Below, one piece after another: positions 6,179 through 14,091 of a stretch of 20,665 bases of DNA (its first letter is position 1; each line of letters begins with the position of its first letter). Source of the DNA: Chloroflexota bacterium (GTDB taxonomy: Bacteria; Chloroflexota; Limnocylindria; Limnocylindrales; CSP1-4); assembly GCA_025355255.1 (NCBI GenBank), contig JANYAA010000411.1:1-20665 (forward strand). Reading direction: 5' to 3'. Position numbers and translations under genes: made by a program. Under the pieces are notes generated by a model. The model was not told the origin of the DNA, ran no database searches, and saw only the letters and a list, made by a program, of their open reading frames with translations.

Positions 6179-7406
6179 CGACGAGCTTGTCGTGATCCTG
6201 GACGCGCCCGAGCTGAGCCCAGCGCGCCCGGTTGGTGTGCTGACTCGATGGCCGGGCCGGGTGCTCTCGGTTGGCTTCGCGTACGCGGCGTCGTGGCTCC
6301 GCTCGGGCAGCGAGACGTTCGCCATCGATCCAGCGCTGCCGCTTGTGGAGTATCCCACCACCGTGCCTGGCAGGAGGCTCCCCGGCATCTTCGCCGACAC
6401 ATCGCCAGATCTGTGGGGCGCCGCGCTGTTGCGCCGCCGCGAGGGTCGCGACCTCGACGAGTGGGGTCTGCTTGTGGGTGTCGCCGATTCGACTCGCATG
6501 GGCGCGCTGCGCCTCCGCGCCGGTGTGGACGGGCCATACGTGTCGGATCGCGATCCCGAGATCCCGCCGGCCACCAGCTTGCGCGCGCTCCAGGCCGCCG
6601 TGCGGCGCTTTGAAGACGACCCGGACGTCCGGGCGACAGACCCCGCGATCGCGCAGCTTATCGCCCCTGGCTCATCGCTTGGCGGCGCACGCCCAAAGTC
6701 GAACTACCGCGAGCCCGACGGCAGCCTCTGGATTGCGAAGTTCCCGTCCAAGACGGACCGGCGCGATGTCGGCGCCTGGGAGCATGCCTATGCGCTGCTG
6801 GCCCGGCGGGCGGGCATCGCTGTATCGGACACCGGCCTGCTGGACGTTGGCGGGCAGGGGCACGCCTTCGTGACGCGCCGCTTTGACCGGACGCCCGAAG
6901 GTCGGCGGCTGTACGCCTCCGCGCTCACGCTGACTGGCCGAGAAACCACTGCCGATGCCGACTACGCCGACATCGCGCGGGCGATCACGTTGCAGGTGGC
7001 CTCCACGTTTGTGCGGACGGATCTCGCCCAGCTGTACCGGCGCATGGCGTTCAACGTGTTTACCGGCAACCGAGACGACCATCCGCGCAACCACGGCTTC
7101 CTCCGAACGGCGGACGGGTGGCGTCTCGCGCCGGCGTTCGACATGAACCCGACCCGTGAGACCCGTGAGCACGCCACGGCCATCAACGGGCGCGTGACCG
7201 GTGTGACTGCCTCAGACGTCCTCGCCCAGCGGTCCCAATTTGGCCTGGCGGCGCCGGACGCCCATGACATCGTCAACGAGGTGGCCGAGGCTGTCTCGGG
7301 CTGGCGCGACGTGGCGTGCGATGTCGGGATCCAGCGCGCCAAGATCGAGGACGTGGCGCCTGCCTTTGCGGCGCTGGCGTCCGTCCAGGACGTGCCGCGG
7401 AGCTGA
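6168..7406 (+). CDS. hipA: HipA-family serine/threonine kinase toxin
   Basis: The product is 412 residues, against about 440 in E. coli HipA. The N-terminal HipA domain (about 18-120) includes LPGIFADTSPDLWGAALLRRR, matching the family motif 'G.F.DSLPD.WG..LL.RR'. A glycine-rich loop PGSSLGGARPKSNY (167-180) and ATP-binding Lys191 (IAKFPSK) follow. The HipA C-terminal domain contains TGNRDDHPRNHGF with catalytic Asp304 and Asn308, and LAPAFDMNP with metal-binding Asp325. All kinase residues appear intact, so it is probably active. HipA kinases of E. coli phosphorylate GltX and related ones target other aminoacyl-tRNA synthetases; the target here is not readable. A partial trpS lies in the same window, but no link is implied. 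The ATG at 6168 overlaps hipB. Confidence 0.94.
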   Translation: MSSSDELVVILDAPELSPARPVGVLTRWPGRVLSVGFAYAASWLRSGSETFAIDPALPLVEYPTTVPGRRLPGIFADTSPDLWGAALLRRREGRDLDEWGLLVGVADSTRMGALRLRAGVDGPYVSDRDPEIPPATSLRALQAAVRRFEDDPDVRATDPAIAQLIAPGSSLGGARPKSNYREPDGSLWIAKFPSKTDRRDVGAWEHAYALLARRAGIAVSDTGLLDVGGQGHAFVTRRFDRTPEGRRLYASALTLTGRETTADADYADIARAITLQVASTFVRTDLAQLYRRMAFNVFTGNRDDHPRNHGFLRTADGWRLAPAFDMNPTRETREHATAINGRVTGVTASDVLAQRSQFGLAAPDAHDIVNEVAEAVSGWRDVACDVGIQRAKIEDVAPAFAALASVQDVPRS

Positions 7407-7558
7407 CGCGCGGCGCGTTGACGTCCCGACGGCCCGCCCCGCGGGGCTGACCGGCCCCCGAACCTGCGACCAGCGTCCCGGTGCAGCGCCACATCCGGCC
7501 CTCCGCGAACCGCCCTGCAGGGTCCATCCTGCGGAAGGCGTCCGCCACGGAGTTCTTC

Positions 7559-8266
7559 ATGCCCGCAACGTCCACGCGCCGCCTGCCGCGGATCCTCCTC
7601 TTCATCCTGCTGATCCTCGCGCTCGGCGCGCTGGTCGCCGTCCTCGCTATTCGGCTGTCCGGTCTCTTCGTTACCACGACCAACCCGATCACGGGTGTGG
7701 GCGACCCGGCCGAACAGGACCGCACAAGCGGCGCATTCACCGCGATCAGCGCAAGCGGCGGCATCCAGGTGGTGGTGGGTATCGGGCCGAACCGCGCCGT
7801 GTCGCTCACGGCGCAGCGCAATCTGCTGCCGCTGATCCACACGGATGTGATCGAGGGTCGGCTAACCATCACAATCGACGCACCCGGGATCACCACAACC
7901 AAGTCCGTTCTTGTCCGCGTGACGGTGCCTGTCCTCACGCGCGTGTCGTTGGACGGCGGCGCGACGGGGACGATGGAGCTCGACACCGATGTGCTGGAGA
8001 TGGCGCTGTCGGGCGGCTCGTCGATGACGGCGATCGGCCGGGCCAGCGCCCTGACCCTCACCGCCGACGGCGGCTCCACGGCGCAGCTGGAGGAACTCCA
8101 CGCGGACACCGCCAACGTGACGGTCAACGGCGGATCCACGGTGACCGTGGCCGTGGCGACCACGCTCTCGGGCACAGCCGATGGCGGCTCAACCGTGAAG
8201 CTGACGCAGAAGCCCATGACGCAGAACGTCAAGACCAACGGCGGCTCGACGGTCACTGGCCCCTAG
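7559..8266 (+). CDS. Membrane-anchored DUF2807-type (head GIN domain) repeat protein
   Basis: The product is 235 residues with a basic start (TSTRRLPR), one transmembrane segment at about residues 10-36, then a predicted extracellular beta-rich domain. That domain begins with SGAFTAISASGGIQVVVGIG, the characteristic entry of DUF2807 ('F..I...G...V.I..G'). It continues with at least five GG(A/S)(S/T) turns: DGGATGT, SGGSSMT, DGGSTAQ, NGGSTVT and DGGSTVK, plus a final NGGSTVT. This is a right-handed parallel beta-helix-like pattern, with roughly 16-25 residues per turn. The start at 7559 has a good GGAG six bases upstream (7549-7552), which settles it against the in-frame GTG at 7481. The molecular role of DUF2807 proteins is unknown. 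The gene stands alone. Confidence 0.88.
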   Translation: MPATSTRRLPRILLFILLILALGALVAVLAIRLSGLFVTTTNPITGVGDPAEQDRTSGAFTAISASGGIQVVVGIGPNRAVSLTAQRNLLPLIHTDVIEGRLTITIDAPGITTTKSVLVRVTVPVLTRVSLDGGATGTMELDTDVLEMALSGGSSMTAIGRASALTLTADGGSTAQLEELHADTANVTVNGGSTVTVAVATTLSGTADGGSTVKLTQKPMTQNVKTNGGSTVTGP

Positions 8267-8300
8267 GCGACGCGCGGAACCTCAGGCAAGCGCCCGTCGC

Positions 8301-9491
8301 TCACTTGCGCTTGCGCTCCAGGTCCAGGAACGGCAGCGGCTTGACCACGGCGGTCACGCGACCGCGGCGGCCTTCGACGGTCCACTCCATCTGGAGCTTC
8401 GTCCCCACAGGCTCGTAGCGGGCGGGCACCAGCGCGAGCGCCAGCGCTTGCTTGAGGATGGGGCTCCAGCCGTGCGAGGTGGCGCGGCCAATCTGGCGGC
8501 CGTCCGCAAAAACCGGCGTCTGCGAGCGGTCCACCCAGGGCGAGATGGCCGGGGCGAGACCATGCGCGTCGTACAGCGCCTCAATCTCGTACCAGTCCAG
8601 CATCAGGCCCACAAGGCGCCGCGCCGGGCCGCCTGATGCCTGCTCCGCGAGGAGCGCGCGCCGGCCCACAAAGTCAGCCTTGTCAAAGGTGACGAGCTTG
8701 CCCAGGCTCAGCTCAAACGGGCTGTAGTTCTGGTCCGGGTTGAGCGCGTGGCGGGCCGAGGTGTAGTCCACCTCCGCCATGATCAGCCCTGCCTCAAGCC
8801 GCGTGACGTCCAGCGCCCAGATCCCCGCGGGCCGGATGGCGTAGGCCTTGCCCGCAGCAAACAGCGCGTCCCACACGGAGGGTGCGCCATCGGCCGGGAT
8901 CCAGAGCTCGTACCCAAGGTCACCCGTGTAGCCCGTCCGGCTGACATCAATCTCAACGCCGGCGATCGTGGTGGCTCGACGGCGGAAGTAGGCGAGGTCC
9001 GCAAAGGACTCACCGCTGGCGGCCTCAAGAACGGCGCGGCTGAACGGCCCCTGCAGCGACAGCGCTGCGATCGCCTCCGACACGTCCTCGATCTGGACGT
9101 CCAGACCTGCGGCGTTCTGGGTCAGCCAGCGGAACTGCGGATCTGCGGCGGTCCAGCGGAGCTCCTGTTCGCCCACGCGCTGCACGGTGCCGTCATCGAG
9201 CACCTTGCCGTGCTCGTCGCACCACGGCGTGTAGAACACCTGGCCCACCTTGAGCTTGGTTGCGTCCCGAGTGATGACGCGGTCAGCCAAGCGGATGACG
9301 TCGGGTCCGGTGATCCGGTACTTGTACAGCGGGCTCACATCGATGACCGCCGCCGCCTCGCGGATGGCGTTGTACTCGATGTCGTGGAAGTCGGCGTAGG
9401 CAGACGACGCCCAATATCCGGCCCATTCGCGCCACTGCATCTTGCGATTCAGGGCCGCAGCCTTTGGGTGGAACGGGGTGCCGACGCTCAC
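8301..9491 (-). CDS. GcvT-like aminomethyltransferase family protein (folate-dependent)
   Basis: The product is 396 residues with the T-protein fold: GcvT folate-binding domain to about residue 285, then a C-terminal barrel domain. Landmarks are GKVLDDGTV with the catalytic Asp position (Asp100), SRTGYTGDLGYELWIP at 184-199 (family motif YTGE.GYE) and DVTRLEAGLIMAEVDY at 228-243. NYSPFELSLGKLVTFDKADFVGRRAL precedes the barrel domain. The DVTRLEAG form replaces 'RD.LRLE' of true glycine-cleavage T-proteins and no gcvH or gcvP is nearby. It is therefore more likely one of the relatives that move one-carbon units from N- or S-methyl compounds to tetrahydrofolate (dimethylglycine, sarcosine or DMSP-demethylase-like). 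The GTG start has TGGAGGT about four bases upstream. It is divergent from the kinase/phospho-lyase fusion. Confidence 0.9.
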   Translation of the reverse strand: MSVGTPFHPKAAALNRKMQWREWAGYWASSAYADFHDIEYNAIREAAAVIDVSPLYKYRITGPDVIRLADRVITRDATKLKVGQVFYTPWCDEHGKVLDDGTVQRVGEQELRWTAADPQFRWLTQNAAGLDVQIEDVSEAIAALSLQGPFSRAVLEAASGESFADLAYFRRRATTIAGVEIDVSRTGYTGDLGYELWIPADGAPSVWDALFAAGKAYAIRPAGIWALDVTRLEAGLIMAEVDYTSARHALNPDQNYSPFELSLGKLVTFDKADFVGRRALLAEQASGGPARRLVGLMLDWYEIEALYDAHGLAPAISPWVDRSQTPVFADGRQIGRATSHGWSPILKQALALALVPARYEPVGTKLQMEWTVEGRRGRVTAVVKPLPFLDLERKRK

Positions 9492-9548
9492 GAGGACCTC
9501 CAGCGGTGGTGACGCGCGAAGTATGCAGTACGTCTAGTGCAGGGTCAC

Positions 9549-9857
9549 TCAGACCAGCCGCACGGGCACCGAGGGGGAGGTCATGCGCTCGTCAAACGTG
9601 GCGATAGCGTCACATCTCGCGTGCTCGGCCGCGGCCGCGATGAGCGCGTCTGGGATCCGACGGGCGGACACGCGCAGTGACCATTGGATGGCAGCTACCG
9701 TGGCGCCCCGGTCGGCATCGATGAGTTCCACGTTGTCGCGCGTGAGGAAGCCGACCAGCGCCGCACCAAGGTCCGGGTTGGTTGAGCCGTGCTTGCCGCG
9801 CATCACATGGATCCGCGACGTCGCCGTTGCCTCGATTGAGCGGCAGGCGCGGTCGTA
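9549..9857 (-). pseudogene. Degraded VapC-type PIN-domain remnant
   Basis: The minus-strand frame from about 9857 to the stop at 9549 carries the C-terminal half of a PIN domain. Features are DLGAALVGFL, NVELIDADR, RRIPDALIAAAAEHARCDA and ATFDERMTSPSVPVRLV, with the distal acidic residues (PDAL and FDERM) kept. The preceding YDRACRSIEATATSRIHV resembles a mid-PIN helix but runs straight into MRGKHGSTNPD, so the segment with the second acidic residue is missing. Further upstream the frame has no PIN N-terminus ('..D.N.L') and runs antisense into the 9913 gene. No antitoxin gene is present. It is probably a decayed toxin gene left in the divergent spacer. An alternative is a short expressed peptide from ATG 9803. 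Confidence 0.55.
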
Positions 9858-9912
9858 GCACGCTGGGCGCGCGCGTGGTCTTGCGGACGCAGGTCTGCCA
9901 CCATGGATCCTG

Positions 9913-12867
9913 ATGGACACCAACCCCTTCGCCGGCCACGTGCATCGCCGGCCCGACGTCAGCGTTGACGAGGCCGCACGGCTCCTGCGCGACGCCTTCG
10001 GTATGACGGCTGCGCTCACTGAGCTGGGGAGCCACCAGGACCGCAACTACCGGATGGACGCGGCGGACGGCCACAGTTTCGTCTTCAAGATCGCACGCGA
10101 AGGGCTGGGCCGGGCCGCGCTCGAGGCCGAGAACGCAGCGATGCTGTGCGCCGCTGCCGCTGGGCTGCCGTTTGCGGTGCCCGTGCCGCAGGCTGCGCTC
10201 GACGGTGCGTTGATCGCCCACGCCGTGGTTGCGGCTGGCACCGCCCATGATTTGCGGGTGGTCACGTATCTGGACGGGACGCCGCTGGACGGGTTTGGCT
10301 ACCTTGCGCCGTCCGTCCTGCGGGCGCACGGCGCGATGGCGGCGCGCATGACCCTCGCGCTCGATGGGTTTGACCACCAGGGGCTAGACCGCGTGCTCCA
10401 GTGGGACATCCGCCACGCGGCATCCGTGGTGGCGGCGCTGCTGTCGTACTGCTCCACACCCGCGCGACGTGCCCTGGCCGAGGCCCAGACCGCGCGGGCG
10501 GCCGAAATACTGGACTCGCTGACGCCCCAGCTTCGCGTGCGCGTGGTCCACCAGGACGTCACCGATGTGAACACCCTTGCCCGCGTGGACCGTGCCGGCC
10601 GGCCGATGCCGTCCGGGCTGATCGACTTTGGCGACCTGTCGCGGACGTGGCTAGCCGCCGATTTGGCCGTGGTCATCGCGGCTGACTCGTTCCACGCTCT
10701 GGACGCGCCGCTCCAGCTCGCGCGCGAGGTGGCCCGCGGGTATCTCTCGCTGGTGCCGCTGGACCCCACCGAGCTTGCGGCTGTCTGGCCCATGGTGGTG
10801 GCCCGCGCAGCCGCCGTGGCCGTGAGCGGCGATCAGCAGGGTGCGCTGGAGCCGGACAACACGTACGTCCACGCCACGCGCGACGAAGAATGGGCGGCGC
10901 TTGAGGCCGTGGCCGCCGTGCCGTTTGCCCTGGCGGAAGAGGTGCTGCGTGAGGCCGCGGGGCTTGGCCCTGCGCGGAGCGTTGTGCTGCCGGTGAACCT
11001 CGTCCGGTCGGTGGATGTGGCGCCCGATCGCGTCCGCGTGCTGGACCTCTCCACGACGTCCGCCGCGCTGTCGGGTTCAGCCACCGGGGATACCGCCGCT
11101 GTTGAAGCGGCCGTTCACGGCGTCCGCGCCGCCGGGGGCATCCCGCTTGGCCGCTGGGGCGAGGCGCGGCTGACGGATGCCGAACTCGACACGACCATCG
11201 AGGCCGCAACTGTCCACCTGGGCGCGGACGTGTTCCTCGCGCCGGGCATGACGGTTCGGGCGCCCGTCGCGGGTGTGGTGCGCCACACGCCGGCCGGCGT
11301 GGTAATCGGCGGGGACGACTTCGATGTACGCCTCGATGGAGTTGTTCCCGCCGTGGCCGCGGGCGCAGCCGTGCGCGCCGGGGACGAGATTGGCCATGTC
11401 GCGGGCGATGGACCGGGCGGGCTGCCCGCGTTGCTGCACGCGCAGCTTGTGGCGGTCCCAGGGCTCGAGGCGCCGCGCCGGACCGTGCCATCCCTCGCCC
11501 GAGCATGGCAGGCGCTCTGCCCGGATCCATCGGCCCTGGTTGGGCTGTCGCCATTCATGGCCGTTGCCCCGCGGGACGATGCCGAAGCGCTGCTCGCCCG
11601 GCGCTGCGCGGTCCTCGCCGGTGTACAGGTGCACTACTACGACGCGCCGCCACGGATTGAGCGCGGCTGGCGCCATCACCTCATCGACACCACCGGCCGC
11701 TCCTATATCGACATCGTCAACAACGTGGCGATCCTGGGGCACAGCCATCCGGCGGTTGAGGCGGCGGTCACGCGGCAGCTTCGGCTCCTGAACGCCAACT
11801 CGCGCTTCCTCTACAGCGTCATGATCGAGTTTGCGGAGGCGCTCGCCGCACGCTTCCCGGCGCCGCTGGACACGGTCTTCCTGGTCAACACCGGGTCTGA
11901 GGCCACCGAGCTCGCGCTTCGCCTGGCGCGCACGGCGACTGGCCGGTCTGATGTGCTGGCCGTTCGCGGCGCCTACCACGGGTGGACAGGGGCGGCGGAT
12001 GCCATCACCACGTCCCACATCGACAACCCCCGCGCCATCGGCACGCGCCCGGCCTGGGTGCGGCTGGTGGAGGCGCCCAACACCTACCGCGGGCTGCATC
12101 GCGGACCCGACGCCCGCGCGCGTTACGCGGCAGACGTCCGGCGCGTGCTGGGGGAGAGCGCCGCCGCTGGCGCCGGCCCCGCTGCGTTCATCGCCGAGGC
12201 GCTCTTTGGCAACGCCGGCGGCGTCGTGCTCCCGGACGGCTATCTGCGCGAGGTTTACGCTGATGTCCGCGCCGCCGGCGGTCTGGCCATCGCGGATGAG
12301 GTGCAGACGGGGTATGCGCGCCTTGGCCGCCACCAGTGGGCGTTTGAGCAGCAGGGCGTGGTGCCCGACATCGTGACCGTGGCGAAGGCGGCCGGCAACG
12401 GCATGGCCGTTGGCGCCGTGGTCACCACGCAGGCGATCGCCGACGCGTTTGCTGCGGAGGGCTCGTTCTTCTCGTCGGTTGGGGGCTCGCCCGTTGGCTG
12501 CGCGGCGGGCCTCGCTGTCCTCGAGACGATTGACCGCGAAGGCCTGCAGGCCAACGCCCGCATGGTAGGCGACCACCTCCGCGCCGGGCTGCTGGACGTT
12601 GCCGCCGCGCATCCCGAGATCGTCGGGGCGGTCCACGGCATGGGGCTCTACCTGGGCGTGGAGCTTGTGCGATCGGCCGAGACCCTGGAGCCCGCCACCG
12701 AGCAGGCCCTCGCCATCTGCGAGCGAATGCGTGAGCTGGGCGTCATCACGCAGCCCACGGGCGACGGCAACAACGTGCTCAAGGTGAAGCCGCCGCTCTG
12801 CCTCACGCGGGACAGCGCGGACGTGGTGGTGGAGGTTCTGGAGCGGACGCTGGCCGAGGGCTGGTAG
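9913..12867 (+). CDS. Trifunctional-looking fusion: APH-type kinase, degenerate M23-like domain, class III aminotransferase/phospho-lyase
   Basis: This is a 984-residue fusion. Residues about 15-330 form an aminoglycoside-phosphotransferase-fold kinase: ATP Lys59 (FVFKIAR), HQDVTDVN with His213, Asp215 and Asn220, and LIDFGD with Asp238. Residues about 410-530 resemble a lysostaphin-type M23 domain (VHLGADVFLAPGMTVRAPVAG). His435, Asp439 and His509 remain, but the HxH pair reads LLHAQ, so it is probably not a peptidase. Residues about 560-984 are a class III PLP enzyme: NTGSEATELALRLAR at 659-673, AYHGW at 687-691, ADEVQTG at 794-800 and Schiff-base Lys825 (VAKAAGNG). In humans the separate kinase HYKK and phospho-lyases PHYKPL/ETNPPL handle hydroxylysine and phosphoethanolamine. 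Fused kinase plus phospho-lyase suggests phosphorylation of an amino alcohol followed by ammonia and phosphate elimination. The actual substrate is inferred, not shown. Confidence 0.9.
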   Translation: MDTNPFAGHVHRRPDVSVDEAARLLRDAFGMTAALTELGSHQDRNYRMDAADGHSFVFKIAREGLGRAALEAENAAMLCAAAAGLPFAVPVPQAALDGALIAHAVVAAGTAHDLRVVTYLDGTPLDGFGYLAPSVLRAHGAMAARMTLALDGFDHQGLDRVLQWDIRHAASVVAALLSYCSTPARRALAEAQTARAAEILDSLTPQLRVRVVHQDVTDVNTLARVDRAGRPMPSGLIDFGDLSRTWLAADLAVVIAADSFHALDAPLQLAREVARGYLSLVPLDPTELAAVWPMVVARAAAVAVSGDQQGALEPDNTYVHATRDEEWAALEAVAAVPFALAEEVLREAAGLGPARSVVLPVNLVRSVDVAPDRVRVLDLSTTSAALSGSATGDTAAVEAAVHGVRAAGGIPLGRWGEARLTDAELDTTIEAATVHLGADVFLAPGMTVRAPVAGVVRHTPAGVVIGGDDFDVRLDGVVPAVAAGAAVRAGDEIGHVAGDGPGGLPALLHAQLVAVPGLEAPRRTVPSLARAWQALCPDPSALVGLSPFMAVAPRDDAEALLARRCAVLAGVQVHYYDAPPRIERGWRHHLIDTTGRSYIDIVNNVAILGHSHPAVEAAVTRQLRLLNANSRFLYSVMIEFAEALAARFPAPLDTVFLVNTGSEATELALRLARTATGRSDVLAVRGAYHGWTGAADAITTSHIDNPRAIGTRPAWVRLVEAPNTYRGLHRGPDARARYAADVRRVLGESAAAGAGPAAFIAEALFGNAGGVVLPDGYLREVYADVRAAGGLAIADEVQTGYARLGRHQWAFEQQGVVPDIVTVAKAAGNGMAVGAVVTTQAIADAFAAEGSFFSSVGGSPVGCAAGLAVLETIDREGLQANARMVGDHLRAGLLDVAAAHPEIVGAVHGMGLYLGVELVRSAETLEPATEQALAICERMRELGVITQPTGDGNNVLKVKPPLCLTRDSADVVVEVLERTLAEGW

Positions 12868-13067
12868 GGGAGCGCGCCGCCGCAGCTCCCGCAGCATGGG
12901 CGGTGCTACGCGGCACCAGTTCGCGGGCCAAGGGCTGCCACGAGAGTGACGACGACCCCGGCAGGACCCAGTTAGGGTCGCCACAGCACCACCGATGCTG
13001 CGCAAGGGGCCTTGTGTGCGTTGCGGGCAGCGTGTGCGCCGGGCCACGCTTGGGATCTCTGGCCGCT

Positions 13068-13082
13068 AGCATCGGCGATGCT
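13068..13082. repeat. Inverted repeat AGCATCG-G-CGATGCT
   Basis: Perfect seven-base arms around a single base form a 15-bp palindrome. It lies 29 bases beyond the stop of the minus-strand DUF4177-like gene and about 200 bases after the plus-strand fusion gene. It could be part of a terminator for either transcript, but no run of T follows on either strand, so an operator or chance is equally possible. The rest of the 12868-13110 gap shows no gene. Confidence 0.35.
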
Positions 13083-13110
13083 GCGGAAGCCAGCGGCGGC
13101 GCGAGTCCGG

Positions 13111-13371
13111 CTAGAAGTCCCGGACGTACACCACCACGGCGGCCAGCATCGTCGCCATCTGGCCGCCGCTCTGGAGGAGCACATTCCCGGCCGTTCCCAC
13201 CTGGCGCAGCGGGAAGATGCTGGTGCTGAGCAGACGCCAGCCGTTGAGCTTGCGCTGGTCAGCATCCGCCGCAATCCCCGCTACAAACGCCTCCGTGTCA
13301 ACCTGGCCGCCCGTGTCGCTTGAGTAGTAGGTGACAAAGCGCTGGTTCGGTCCGGCCTGAAAGTCGCTCAT
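13111..13371 (-). CDS. Small DUF4177-like protein downstream of vapBC
   Basis: The product is 86 residues and cytoplasmic or peripheral. The pattern RFVTYYSSDTGG, then a helix (DTEAFVAGIAADADQRKL), NGWRLLSTSIFP and a final hydrophobic strand MATMLAAVVVYVRDF resembles the compact alpha/beta DUF4177 architecture. There 'LN..G.eGWeLvs' precedes a last strand ending in a charged tail; this is resemblance by eye, not a firm assignment. The start at 13371 has GGAAGGGG ending about six bases upstream and lies 27 bases after the vapC stop, so it is probably the third gene of the vapBC transcript. An opposing open frame on the plus strand has no protein-like features. Function unknown. Confidence 0.72.
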   Translation of the reverse strand: MSDFQAGPNQRFVTYYSSDTGGQVDTEAFVAGIAADADQRKLNGWRLLSTSIFPLRQVGTAGNVLLQSGGQMATMLAAVVVYVRDF

Positions 13372-13398
13372 CGGTGCCCCTTCCGCTCGTGGTGCTGC

Positions 13399-13797
13399 TC
13401 AGGCGATTGCGGCGGGGCCATAGGCGAGCACGCCCACGCCCTGCCCTTCGAAGTCCTTCGGGTTGCGGGTCACGATCACGGCGTCCAACGACCACGCGAC
13501 GCCCGCGACGATTGCATCGGCCAGGCGGTGGCGTGAGTACCTCGTGCGCTCCCGTCGAGCGGCAGCCGCCCAGCGCGCGGCGTCCGGGGTGGTGGATACG
13601 TACTCCAGGACGTTGATGACGTTGTCGATGAGCGCGCGCTGCTCGTCGGTCCCCTTCGAGAGTGCCTCGGTGACCACGACGTCGCACATGTAGAGGTCGC
13701 CGGTCTCGCCCAGGAGGCGTTCGATCAGGTGGGTCGCCCCGAACAGGCCCAGCGAGTGGTCAATCAGGACGGTCGTGTCAAGGAGATACCGGCTCAT
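13399..13797 (-). CDS. vapC: VapC-type PIN-domain ribonuclease toxin
   Basis: The product is 132 residues, a normal VapC length. The acidic metal-binding set of PIN nucleases is intact: Asp7 in YLLDTTVLID, Glu44 in VVVTEALSKG, Asp94 in HRLADAIVAGVA, and a final acidic/Asn group in VTRNPKDF (Asn112, Asp115). The ATG at 13797 was chosen because it gives the canonical start MSRYLLDTTVLID and overlaps the vapB stop (ATGA); an earlier in-frame ATG at 13857 lies inside vapB. VapC toxins cut tRNA or rRNA in the cytoplasm unless bound by the antitoxin. The RNA target is unknown. Unlike the remnant at 9549-9857, this copy looks functional. Confidence 0.93.
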   Translation of the reverse strand: MSRYLLDTTVLIDHSLGLFGATHLIERLLGETGDLYMCDVVVTEALSKGTDEQRALIDNVINVLEYVSTTPDAARWAAAARRERTRYSRHRLADAIVAGVAWSLDAVIVTRNPKDFEGQGVGVLAYGPAAIA

Positions 13798-14090
13798 TGC
13801 TCCTCGTCCTCCCCGGTGTCGGGTGCCACGCCCCAGAGCTTGTCGTCCCGGCCCCAACTCTCCCGCAGTTCGCGCAAGATCCGGTCCGTCTCCTCGGGCG
13901 TCTCACCCCAAGTCTTGGAGCCGCGCAGGGCGCCCGCCGTCTCGCGGATCACGCGCAGCGCGTTGTCCCGGCGAACCTGCCGGGCGACCACGTCGGCGAT
14001 GTAGGCGCTGCGGCCTCTGGGTCCCGCCACCTGGTCAACGAGCGCCAGCACCTCTGCCGGCAGCGTGATGTTTGTACGAACAAGAGCCAT
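13794..14090 (-). CDS. vapB: VapB-type ribbon-helix-helix antitoxin
   Basis: From ATG 14090 the product is 98 residues. The first 40 (MALVRTNITLPAEVLALVDQ, then RGRSAYIADVVARQVRRD) match a ribbon-helix-helix DNA-binding domain: a beta strand of alternating polar residues, helix A, a Gly/Arg turn, helix B. The C-terminal part (about 55-98) is polar and charged, as expected for the flexible toxin-binding tail. An ATG at 14102 would add MVHT; MALVRTN is the more typical N-terminus, and neither has a clear Shine-Dalgarno. The gene overlaps vapC by four bases. A 20-bp palindromic element overlaps the start region (14093-14112) and is a plausible autoregulatory operator. Confidence 0.88.
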   Translation of the reverse strand: MALVRTNITLPAEVLALVDQVAGPRGRSAYIADVVARQVRRDNALRVIRETAGALRGSKTWGETPEETDRILRELRESWGRDDKLWGVAPDTGEDEEQ

Positions 14091-14091
14091 C

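Noticed and set aside
7436..7447. GCCCCGCGGGGC palindrome after hipA as a terminator
   Set aside because: No T-run follows, and such GC palindromes are expected by chance at this base composition.
8301..9491. Glycine cleavage system gcvT
   Set aside because: No gcvH or gcvP is adjacent and the DVTRLEAG motif differs from true T-proteins.
11077..13047. A 656-codon open frame on the minus strand antisense to the fusion gene
   Set aside because: It is an artefact of high GC: Arg/Gly/His/Pro-rich, no domain-like segments, and the opposite strand encodes three clear domains.
13012..13323. Plus-strand frame with TAGCAT and an ATG five bases later at 13078
   Set aside because: It overlaps the better-supported minus-strand DUF4177-like gene, has Arg/His/Ala-rich nonsense composition, and the TAGCAT is part of a palindrome.
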